This document shows, piece after piece, positions 11,728 through 23,229 of a stretch of DNA of 64,000 nt (within the stretch, counting starts at the first letter, position 1; every line of letters begins with the position of its first letter). Source of the DNA: Thamnaconus septentrionalis (taxonomy: Eukaryota > Chordata > Actinopteri > Tetraodontiformes > Monacanthidae); the NCBI GenBank assembly GCA_009823395.1, contig CM020502.1, forward strand, positions 2,661,001-2,725,000. The letters run 5' to 3'. The position numbers and the translations under genes are program-made. The notes beneath the pieces are model-generated. The model ran no database searches. It worked only from the letters and a program-made list of their open reading frames with translations, and was not told the DNA's origin.

Positions 11728-11984
11728 CCACACTGAGCGAGGCCTCGTCGCCCCCGACCTCCCCACCATCCCACCACCGCGACCCCCCTCACCCACCGCC
11801 ATGGCCGCCGATGTTTTTTGCCCTCCGTCCCCCCTGGGGGACTCCCTGCTGGACAGTCCGCTGTGTGGGGACCTGATGGACGACCTGCGTGACATCTCCC
11901 GCTCCATAGGGGACGACGGGCTGGGGTTCGACTTCCCTGAGTACCAGAGTGTGGGCTCGGGCTCCGAGAGCGGCTGCGCGCTGG
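11728..11984 (+). CDS. ppara: ppara first coding exon (5'UTR plus A/B region)
   Basis: The acceptor follows a long pyrimidine tract ending in GCCGCAG at 11727. The first 73 bases are untranslated, and the ATG is at 11801. Coding covers residues 1-61 and one base of codon 62, with the donor GTGAGT at 11985. The peptide contains [12 protein letters not shown] and [10 protein letters not shown], which align with the human N-terminus. The upstream frame has no other ATG in the exon. Confidence 0.9.
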
Positions 11985-14964
11985 GTGAGTTTGCGGCCTT
12001 CAGTTGACTTCAAAGGTCCCATATCGACAAGATGTGTGAAAAGTATTCACATTCTGTACTTAAGTAAAAGTATGGATACTTGTGTAAAAAAAAGTGCTCT
12101 GGTAAAAGTAAAAGTGCTGATTCAACTCCTATACCCAATCAAAAATAAGAAAGAACAGGTTCTGAAATGTACTTAAATAAAAAGTAGAAGTATTTCTTTG
12201 CCATCAATGAAAAAATGCATTTGTTGACAATTTTTCACAAATGAAAAAGTTATGACAGAATAATCTGGATTGAATCAGAGTGAGGCTAAAGCCGAGGTAC
12301 TCTAAAATAATCTTCCTCCAAAATATGAACAACATAGTTCAAATAGCTCCACTTCAAGCAACTACAGTAAAAATTACTTTTAACAGAATTTGTATCTTTT
12401 GAAGTGCTTACATAAAACAAGTGCATCACCAGCATGTTTTTGCAATGTAAGAAGTAGAAAGTACAGATATTTATGTGCAAATTGAGGGAGAAAAAAGCAA
12501 AAAGTTAGATAAAGAAATACCGAAGAAAAGCTAAGACACCTTAAAAGTATAGTTACAGTAAAGAAGTATTTGTACTTTGTTACTTCCCACCTCTGTATTT
12601 TGTTGCAAAACTCTCATTGCTAGAGTGAAATAATAATAATAATATTAATGCATTTGTAACACACGTTTCATTATAAAATCTCAAAGTCTTACAGGTAAAA
12701 ACAAAACAAAGGAAAAACAGTGTAAATCAACACAATTAAAGCTTAATCATCACTCAGTGATGGAGAAGAGGTGAACAAACAAACGCCAGTGTATCTCCTC
12801 TCATTTACCTTTAACACTCAAAAGCCTTTCTAAATAACCTATTCATGGCAGTTTTAATAGAGTCCAGATCCTGTGGGTCCCTCAGCTGGGTGGGGAGGCT
12901 GTTCCACAGGCGTGGTGCGGCTGAGCTAAAGGCTCCGTCCCCCATGGTGGAGAGTCTGGAGGAGCCACAGGATCTGTGGGAGCGGATGGAGGTTTTGTGG
13001 AGTGATAAGCTCTTGTAGATATGCAGGTGCATGTCCAGTGATGCATCTCTGAGTGAGCAGCAGGTTTTTGCAATGGATCCGGGTTGAGACAAGGAGCCAG
13101 TGCAGTGTGCGCAGAATGGGGGTTATGTGTTTGTGTTTTCAGACTATGGTCAGGACCCTGGCAGCGCTGTTCTGGAGGGATAGCAGCTTCTGGATGTTCT
13201 TGCCAGGAATCCCGAAAGAGTCCGTTACAATAGTCCAGCCTTGAGGAGATAAAAGCATTGGACGAGCTTGTCTGCATCTGATGTGTTACTTATGCTCCCC
13301 AGAGTACGAACTTTTAGTTTGTTTGCTCACTTTTTCATAATGTGCTGAACACCCCCCCCCACACACACACACACCCCCCAAACACAGGTTCTGATGTTGT
13401 AGGCAGATGTTTTGCAACACCCTCCAGCCACTGCCTTCACTTTGTACCTAAATAAAATGTGGCAGGAGGCTAAAACCAGGCAGGAGGCCGTCAACATAGG
13501 GCTAAACATGCAGTTTTTTTCCAGGTGGTAATTTCCAAGGCTGCTGAACCGGACGTAAAATCCTAACCGTCAAAAATAAAGACGGGAGAATGCTCATTAC
13601 ATGGGACCTTTAAGATTTAATGGACTCACTGAGCGATAGAATCATCGTTCTTTGATGCAAAGCAGAGATCTGATCCTTGCACTCAACATCGATCCAGTTG
13701 TATTGAAACAGGAATTTTTCCTTTTGTGCTCAGTGTGTAATCTTCACTATTCATCTTGTAAATGTGATCCGGCGGCTCGTTGCCCTCCAACTCATTCAAG
13801 ATGAAGTTTGAAGCCTCTTATCACATCATCACCGGCTCGTTACGCATCTCCCTGGATAATAAAATGGTCCTAATTGCAGATCCAGGGTGTGATTAAAGTA
13901 ATCAAAGTCTAGTCAACTAAACTCTCTCTTTCTGAAAAGAAAGACTCTTAGTCTTTCCAGAAATAAATAAATTAAAAAAAATCCTGTTTCAGCATGCCTT
14001 AAAGCAGTGGTTCTCAACCGGTGCAGTCTCAGCACCCACCTACATTTTTTTCCCTTATCATAGTCACAACCCAAATTTATTCCACAGCACTCAAATTCAG
14101 TCCACAAAAATAAAAACGCAAGCCCACTTTCTATCTCCATCCATCCATTTTCAGTACCAGCCTCTTCCTGAGCTCAGGGGCTTGGGGATCTGCTGGAGCC
14201 TCTCCCAGCTGTCATAGGGTGAAGGCAGGGTGACACCCTGGACAAGTGGCCAGTTCACCCCAGGGCCACATTGAGAGAAACAGCCATTCACTCTGATACA
14301 CGCGCTAACCACTGCGCCTACGCGTCGTGGTTGAAATTATTGAGCGTGTCCTGCAAAATACATTACATACAAAACATTTTCCCTATAAATATATACATTT
14401 AGAAAATACATATAATTTAAAATACCTTTAAAAAAAACAAACAGGGAAGCTACCCACAAAGCCACGACCCAATCAAAACAGTTCCACGACCCAAGAGTGG
14501 GTCGTGACCCACCAGTTGATCACAACGCTGCCTTAAAGCGATTGCAGCAAATCTTTTTTTAAACTGATTGACTAATGACGAGCGCCACCCCCCTCCTTTG
14601 CTCTTGTGCGCCCCCTGCAGATTCCCTGACCCCGGCACCGAGCCCGACGCCACCCGCCGCCAGTGAGGTGGCGCCAAGCTCGGATGTTGGCGACAGCGCC
14701 ATCGCCCCGCTCAGCCTGGAGTGCCGGGTGTGTTCGGACAAGGCGTCGGGCTTCCACTACGGCGTGCACGCCTGTGAGGGCTGCAAGGTGAGACCATTTA
14801 TATTGTCTATTATGTTTATTATATTATACTGCACAGAAGAAAAAGAAAGAAAAAAGAGAAAGAAAATATTATTATTTTTATTATATTTATTTTATTATTA
14901 TTATTATTATTATTACTACTACTATTTTTATTTTGCTGATGTTATTATCATTACTATTACTGTT

Positions 14965-14995
<31 letters not shown>

Positions 14996-15354
14996 CATAC
15001 TATAAATACTTAAATAAATGGGATAGTGTCATACTGTGCATTCCATTGGTTGCAACTAATTATATTATATTATATTATATTATATTGGACAGTATTGGAT
15101 AACACTTCAAACACCCTTATCTGTATGTGCCACTTTTTAAACTCTTTTTTGGACACTTTATTCCTCGTACTGCACAATCCTGTCGGGTTCTGCCACACCA
15201 ACATTTCACTGCCATGTAACGTTACGTGAATCTTTGAATCATGGAGCTACATCAACACCGACCGGCTTGTTGCCGGGTGAAAATGTGCCAAAGGTGTAAG
15301 GCACCAAGTCAAGCAATCAAAGCGTGTGTGTATGTGTGCGCGTGATGCATGTGC

Positions 15355-15395
<41 letters not shown>

Positions 15396-18300
15396 CACCC
15401 AAAACATGGCTGCCTCGAAGGCACCTGACCTCAAGGCCAGTGGAAAGTTTTTTTTCAGACGCGCCATCGGGTCATGTGACTGGCGGAAGGACGTGGCGGC
15501 CTTGGCTGACTCGTCACCTCTTCCCCGCTTGGCACGGTGCCTGACACGGAGTGACACCAGCAATCACCGCTCATCACTGGCATGCATTCAATCTTATCTC
15601 TTAAGGCAGTGTTTCTCAACTGGTGGTTCGTGACCCCAAAGTGGGTTGCCGAGCTGTTTTGATTGGGTCGCATCTTTGTGGGCAGTTTCCAAAAAAAGGA
15701 TTTTTAAAATATGTATATTTAGAGAGAAAATGTTCTCTATAAATATATCACTACTTGAGATGGCCCGCCGGTATTATACAGCACATGTAGTGCTAATATT
15801 ACAAATCCCAGAATGCTTTGCTGGTATTTTGGCGCAACAATCGGGACAAGACGTTCATTGAAGGATATTATGACTACTTCACTGCTTTATTGTTGTTTAT
15901 TTTTACATTTATTATTAGCCTTGAAAAAAGGTATTGTTGAAATTTAAATCAGAAAGATTCAAATAAAGAAGAGACATACAATTTTTGTACATTTTACTTA
16001 TTTTAATGATTTTTTTGCATTTTGAAATTCAATTTTGCATGTGTGCAATACGAAGTTACTTATTGTATAGTATTATTATATTATTATATATTATTATATT
16101 TTATATTTTGGCCCCACTGTGTATTTGAGTTAGGCACCGCAGGCTTAAGAAGGGATGAAATTTCTCGCAGCCTCACAGCTTCCCTGAGCTGGACGGCAGG
16201 CCGCCTCCACTAATCCTCCAGCCGTTGTTTGCTGTCTTTTGCCAGACTTTTTTGAACTTGTGACACCCAGGCCACACTTTAAAGTCCCCCCCCCCCCTGT
16301 CAAGAGCAGCTGCTATAGCAGCTGAGGGCTTTGACTTATTTTACGCAACGTAGGGCGACTCTCGTTATTAAGAAAAGCCAGGGCCTTTTTTTCAGTCTCC
16401 CGATTTTTCTTTTTTTCACTCCCTCCACCGTGACCGCTTGCCATTCTCTGGGAGAAAAGCGGCGGCCGGATTGTGAGGAATTTGCTCTTCTGTCTTGATG
16501 ACCTCCGTCAGAAAGCCTTTTTTTTCCTGGCTGTCTCAACAGGGTTTGGCTAGAAAATCCATCACCTGCTTTCCGGGAATTCCTTAGCGCTTCCATGTGA
16601 TTGACGGATGCCTCGCCCAATCAATCCCCTTCCGTGTTTGTTGTTTCCTGCCCCTTTTCCGAAAGCTATCTGCGGCCTTTCAACCCTGACGGATGCACGA
16701 GATCGATTCGATTGAATCCAAACGGGTCTTCACCCCGGATTGTCTCTTTTTTTGTTGTTCTTTTTTCTAATTTGCAAGAACGCCCTCGCGTCACAAACGC
16801 TTTCCGACAGGGTCGAATCTAACAATGACGGCCCCCTCTGATCTGCTCCTCTCATTCCAAATGAATCCAGGCAGGCTGTCAAGGTGCGTTTGGCTCTCGG
16901 GGGAGATACACAACATTTCAGGTGCTCGGTGGCGGGAACGAGAATGGAATGCGGCGCATTTTGTGTGCGAACTTAAGGGGAGGCACAATTGAGCAACGGT
17001 GAGCTAATCGCTCCACCGTCCGACTTGTGAGCAGTTTGCTTCTCCCGGGAGTTTTTTTTTCGCCCTGAAGGGGAGTGTTACACAACCGCTCTTGCTCACA
17101 TGTTCCGGGACACGATCGCCCCCGGCTGTGGCTGCGCAGCCGTACAAGCACGGGCTTGCCGGATACATGCGCAATGTATCAATTTTTTTTTACAGCCCGC
17201 TCTCTGGCCACTCGGGCTGAGGAAGGGTGAAATACAATGCAATTGGTGTTAGATGTGGCATAGTAGAAAAGTACAGTAGAAAAAAAATAATTTGTGTGAG
17301 GTGTCAGTGCTGATAGTAGGTTTTCAGTGGCATTCAGAGTCATTGCAAAATTCTTGAATTGAATTGAATTGAATTGAATTGAAAGCCTTTAACCCTTTGT
17401 CATTGTATTTTTCAGAACAATGAGATTCAGAGTGCGACTCCACAGGGTACACACAATAAAATAAATGGAAAAAAAATACACACACAATAAATTAAATAAA
17501 AAGACTACATAGTAAAATACAATAATTTGAAATGCAGTATTAATGGGTTCACAAGCAAAAAAATAAATCAAGCTTCACTTATTTCCAACGAAAATTGTTC
17601 CATACAGCAGCACATAGATGCAGTCACCTCAGTGTTAGGATGTAGGATGTTGGGTGCAAACGTCCTTCTTGCTGTCCTGTCCTGTCCTTCGACATCAAAA
17701 GGTTGAAAAACGTGCCCTACCCCCAAGTGTAATGCGAAAGCTTGTTGTCCAAAATTGACTTTCTCACGATATTCTTTACATTGACAAACTCTGCTTCCGC
17801 CAGGGTTTCTTCAGGAGGACCATCCGGCTGAAGCTGGAGTACAACAGATGCGAGCGCAACTGCAAGATCCAGAAGAAGAATCGCAACAAGTGCCAGTACT
17901 GCCGCTTCCACAAGTGCCTCTCGGTGGGCATGTCGCACAGCGGTGAGTCCTTTGACCTTCAGAGTGCAGATGAGTGTGAGCCAGATTTCACTGGCTTGCG
18001 GATGAAAGTGCCAATTGCTGGCCTCGCTAAGGGCTAAGTTAGCTGCTAACTTGCAAGCCTCCCCTTGAAACGTGTCTTGGGTCCTGTGCAGCATTAGTGT
18101 TAGCTTCCTTCTAGTCGTGATGACACCACCGGGTCAAGCTCCTGCATACAAGCCCTGAAAAACCACCAAAGAAAACAAAAAAAGAAGTCATTAATTCTAC
18201 TGAGAAGTACTTCTGGCCTCGCCTGCTTGTCCTACAACAGCTCCAGGTTTATCACAAATAGACGGCATGTTCGTACATTAAAAAAGTACTGAAAGAGCAA

Positions 18301-19117
18301 GAGGATGTGTTTGCTTGACTTTTCACATGGCTTTGCAAGAGTTTAGTTCATCATCATAACACTTAAACAGCTCCACCTGGCTAAATTTGCTCCAGCAAAT
18401 GGAATGTGACGAACAGAAGGTTCGTTCCCAAACTGCATTTTGACTCTCTCCCGCTGTACGCTAACTGCTAACTGCTAACTGCTGGCATTGCTAACCCTTG
18501 AATCCTTGCTCATCCATCTCGGCATCCTCCAATTGAAACTCGTTTTGGGTCCTGAGAGCATCATTAGCGTTAGCTTCCTTCTGGTTCTGATGACACCAGG
18601 ATGTGAAATTCCCGCACACTCCCCCTGAAAAACCAGCAAAGAAGACAAAAATGAAGGCAACTCCTGACCTCGCTTGCCTGTCCTGCAGCAGCTCTCGTTT
18701 TATCAAAAATAGCTGGCATTTTCATGCAAAACTATACGAAAAACAAGAGGACTTTACTTTACTTGACTTTTCATTGGCTTTGGCAAGAGTTTAGCACAGC
18801 TCTTGGGTTTAGCACAGCTCAATCTGGCTAAATTAGTTGCGGTAAATTGAACGTGATCAACAGGTTTGTCAAAAACTGCATTTTGAATTTCCCTACCACT
18901 CTATGCTAACTGCTAACTGCTGGCCTTGGTAACCCTTGAGTCCTTGCTCATCCATCTCACCGTCCTCCAATTGGAACGTGTTTTGGACCGTGAGCGTTAT
19001 TAGCATTAGCTTCCTTCTGGTTGTGACGGCACCGGGATTTGAAAGTTCCTGCACACTGCCCCGAAAAACCACCGAAGAAGAAGACTCCTGGCCTTGCTTG
19101 TTTGTTCTGCAGCAGCA

Positions 19118-19153
<36 letters not shown>

Positions 19154-22100
19154 TACACAGCAGTTTCATGCTCAAAAAAGTGCTACAAAAACTAGAGAAC
19201 TTAACTTTTCACTGGCTTTGCCAAGAGTTTAGTTTATCATCCCGACCTGGCTAAATTAACTCCATCAAAGTGAACATGATGAACAGAAGGTTCATCTTGA
19301 CTTTCCCTTCCACTTCACAACCACGCTTGGCTAGCGACCGTGAGCTGAACCCCCCTTTTCTAACGTCGCTGCAGAAACCCTGCGAGCAATTGTGCTGTTA
19401 CGTAAACGCCCCTCCCTCCCACCTCCCCCTCCCCCCCGCCACCCACTGCCAGTGTCCTCACTTGACCGCGCTTGCGGGCCCCCTCTCAGGATTCCTCGCA
19501 GTGCCGCCTGGGCTCTACTTTGCCCGTGTTTTCCTGCGCTTCAAACGGAGCGCCGCTCCCCCTCCCCCACTCCTCCCCTCTGACACTGAGAAAAAAACAC
19601 AGGGTCCCCTCGTACGAGCTCCACATCTGGCCCGTCATCTGCATCTGCAGCCGACTGCCGAAAGGGGGTCATCGGGTTTGTTGCGATACCCTCCCACTGC
19701 AGACGGAGGGAGCAGCGCGAGAAACCCGAGAGGAAGGAGGGAGGCGTGTTGTCCTCGGAGGAGGAGGAGGAGGAGGAGGAGGAAGAGGGACGAGGGGGAG
19801 GAGGGGAAGAATGTGGGGCGAGTGTTTGTCCGTCCCCCCGCTTTTGTGCTTTTTGCAATCAAACAAATAAATAAATAGATAAATAAAACAACCAAAAACG
19901 CCTCTTGCGCTTCGCCATCTTAGCGATCCGCTTCGGCCGGATGCCCCAGGCAGAGAAGCTGAAGCTGAAGGCGGAGAGCAGCAGGGTGGAGAAGGAGGAG
20001 GCGAGCCCCATGCCGGCCGACCACAAGATCCTGGTGCGGCAGATCCACGAGGCCTACGTGAAAAATTTCAGCATGAACAAGGCCAAGGCTCGGCTCATCC
20101 TCACTGGGAAGAGCGGCAAGCCGGTAAACAAGTAGATCAGTTGTGTTCGTCGCGTCTTCGGGTTTCAAATGGATTTGTATCTTTCTTTTAACCTCACATC
20201 ACGACAGATGCAATAAAACACTTATTTCTAAATACTTTTTTCAACACTTCTTACACAGATGTGTAAAGAATTTGTATATGTTTTTTTAATTGCTGCTATA
20301 ACTATGCAAATTTCCCCAATATGGGATGAATAAATGCATTCTTATTCTTATTCTATACATGGCTTTTTCCGACCTTTTGACAAATTTCGGTGGATCTTCC
20401 ACCTTCCTCAGAAAGTGTCATTTGATGGTGTATGGGACACGTCTTCATCGGCTTATCAGTTAAGAGGCATGACGACCCGTTTCATGTCAAAGGTCGGAAA
20501 AACCTGTTTCTGTTTCTGTTTAATAATAAGAATACGAACGCCTTTATTTATCCCACATTGGGGAAATTTGCATAGTTATAGCAGCATGTACAGTGCAGAG
20601 TGAATTATAAAGAAATAAAATATATATATACAAATTATATACATATCTGTGTAAGCGTTAAAAAAAATAATTGTTTATAAATTTTTATTTATTTTAAGTT
20701 TTATTGCACCTGTTGTGAATGTTGTGGTTCAGAAGTGTTTTTACTGAGATTAAGAGAAAGATATAAATCCATTTAAAGACGGTAACAATTTCTCTCATAA
20801 AGAACCAGGTCTAAACTTCACGCCGTTCCTTCGACCACCACCACCACCATCTTTGTCCTCTTGTCTTCCGCCCCAGCAGCCCTTCGTCATCCACGACATG
20901 GAGACGTTCCAGCTGGCTGAGAGGACCCTGGCGGCTTACATGGTGAACGGCGACAGCGCCAAGCCTGAGAGCGGCCAGGTAGTGTGCGGGGAGCTCCAGC
21001 AGAGGGAGGCGGAGGCCCGGCTCTTCCGCTGCTGTCAGAGCACGTCGGTGGAGACGGTTACGGAGCTGACCGAGTTCGCCAAGGCCGTGCCGGGTTTCCA
21101 GAACCTGGATCTGAATGATCAGGTGCGTTTTTTTCTCAGGATGCTCAAGAGGTTGTTTTTTTTTTTTGTGTGTAATAATAATAATGATGATGATGATGGT
21201 GGATTGGATTTATGTAGAGCTTTTCTTCATCTTGTTGATCCAGATGCAAAAAGTAAAAAGTAAGATGTGGTGTGGACGGGACCGGCCCCCTTCCCGTCAC
21301 TTCCCATCATGCCTCTGATGCATCCAAAGGCATCAGCCAATCAGAATGAGCCGAGACATGGCACGTAGGAAGCACGATGTTATGCTGGGAATAAAGTATT
21401 TTCTGGGGATTTTCTGGCTTTAGTTAAAAAAAAATGTGAATATTGAAAGTCTGTAACTTAAAAACACAAAATAGAAAGTTTTATTCTGAAACATTTTACA
21501 GCCCTTTATTTTTGCATTGCAGTTTATGGGGAAAATGCTTTTTGGGCTGAACTTTTCGGGGTTTGGCTGCAGTACTTTGAGTGTCCACTAGTGAAGCCCC
21601 GTATTTGAGCCCTGATATCCAGTTCTTTGAATACATCCATGGAATAGGGAGTAACTGGCCTTTTGACAAAAGAGCCCACGGGATGTAAAGTACGAGAGAC
21701 AAAAGTTGGTGAGCCAACCAATCAAATTTGAGCACCTGTGATTGGTAGAAGAAGTGACCTTAGCCTCGTGTGAGTCAGTGGTTGACCACCGGTTGGCCCT
21801 GTGGTGTCAGAACTATTTCCAAAGCCAGTCTGCGGTAAAGCAATAAAAATAAAAGGTGCTGATAACACTGTCGTTTTGGACTGTGAACGTCTGGGGATCA
21901 CACGGTAGACGTTTCCTGCAATGCTGCAACATTGTCGGGGAAGGAGGAGGACCTTAGCACGGCTGCCGCACTCAATTCAGGTCAAAAAGCAGATTGGAAG
22001 ATTGGAAGAGCGCAATTTTGGTTCAATTTGATGAAAAATATCAGTGACTTAAGAAGAGTCGCAGCACGACACAGCCAATGTACTGATAAAACCCAATGCA

Positions 22101-23198
22101 AGCGCATTGTGCGTACCTGTAACATCACCTGGGCTCACAACCACAACTGGTATTCCCTATGTCTACTTCCTGTTTTTTTTGGCACAGCCAATAGGAAGCC
22201 GCAGCAGAGAGCTGAAATAAATCCAAGCAATTGAGCTTCCCCTGTTGAGGGTTAGAAAAAGTGAGGACAGAAGTATCCTGGACCTTGACCCCATACCTCC
22301 ATATGACCTGATGAACCCAGGTGACCCTGCTGAAGTATGGGGTCTACGAAGCCCTGTTCACCCTCCTGGCCTCGTGCATGAACAAAGACGGTGTGCTGGT
22401 GGCCCGCGGCAGGGGGTTCGTCACCCGGGAGTTCCTCAAAAGCCTCCGCCGGCCCTTGAGCGACATGATGGAGCCCAAGTTCCAGTTCGCCACGCGCTTC
22501 AACTCCCTGGAGCTCGACGACAGCGACCTTGCCCTCTTCGTGGCTGCCATCATCTGCTGCGGAGGTAAAATGTGCAACTAAAAAAAAAAAGTTTTTTTTT
22601 TCTTAAAAAGAAATTATAAAAAAAAAAAAGCCCCAGTAACTTGATTTATTTTTTTTTATTATTTTGGCATAATTTTATATGTGATGTTTTAGTCTCATTT
22701 ATGCCTTAGATGTAGCTGTTTTTTTTTTTTTTTAATTATTTATATCTGTTATTGCTGTTCTTTCATTGTGCCTTAGTCTCATTAAAAAAAAATTCCATGG
22801 CCCGCCACCAACCAAATATATTATGAAATGACACTTTTTAGCCTAATAATGACAATACAGTCTCTTAATGTATTTATACTCACTCAGTGTGAAACCTGGG
22901 CCTGTTTGGATGCACACAAAGCTGGTATCCTGGGAGGAATTGAGAGAGGAAAATAGACTCACATTCCTTTAAAAGCACAGTCACTCAAAAATGAATTGTT
23001 ATTATTTTTTTAGACCAATTAATTGGATAATTTTTCACGGCACATCTGACATTATCTCACAGTACACTATTGTGCTGCGCCACAGTAGTTAAAAAACACT
23101 GCCTAATACTTGGCTATTTTTTTTTAATGCCCTTTCAATGGTTTTTAATTCTCTTAAGTACTGAAGCACTTTGAGATAATTTATTTGATGTAAAAATC

Positions 23199-23229
<31 letters not shown>

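Larger units (their letters stand above)
12012..13613. mobile_element. MITE-like element split by nested insertions
   Basis: The left end AAAGGTCCCATAT (12012-12024) is mirrored by the right end ATGGGACCTTT (13601-13611), forming short terminal inverted repeats. Between them lie an AAGTA-rich hAT-like element (about 12030-12595) and a LINE fragment (about 12790-13290). A related terminal sequence also occurs at about 41646. The outer pair may be one old element opened up by later insertions. The family name is not certain. Confidence 0.5.
11985..14620 (+). other. ppara: ppara intron after coding exon 1
   Basis: An intron of about 2.6 kb crowded with transposon remnants: a composite MITE (12012-13613) with further insertions inside it, and a hAT-like element (14005-14530) with a SINE fragment nested inside. 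No exon signals with coding potential were seen. Poly-C and CA patches lie near 13350-13374. Confidence 0.8.
14788..17803 (+). other. ppara: ppara intron between the zinc-finger exons
   Basis: A 3-kb intron without coding signal. It holds an AT-rich (ATT)n area (14865-15000), a TTATA pentamer run near 15061-15085, a (CA)n tract at 15354-15398, a partial hAT copy from 15607, and a TTGAA pentamer run at about 17355-17382 that adjoins an L2-like tail. Confidence 0.85.

Noticed and set aside
14292..14320. tRNA-like sequence on the minus strand
   Set aside because: It is the A-box end of a decayed SINE and cannot fold as a tRNA.
19270..19895. Open frames of 105-202 codons before ppara exon 4
   Set aside because: They fall in a GC-rich intron piece with a (GGA)n tract, overlap on both strands, and show no known domain.
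20960..21005. CAGGT...CCAG inside ppara exon 5 as a tiny intron
   Set aside because: The enclosed piece would be about 21-27 bases, too short to be spliced, and it keeps the frame, so it is read as coding.
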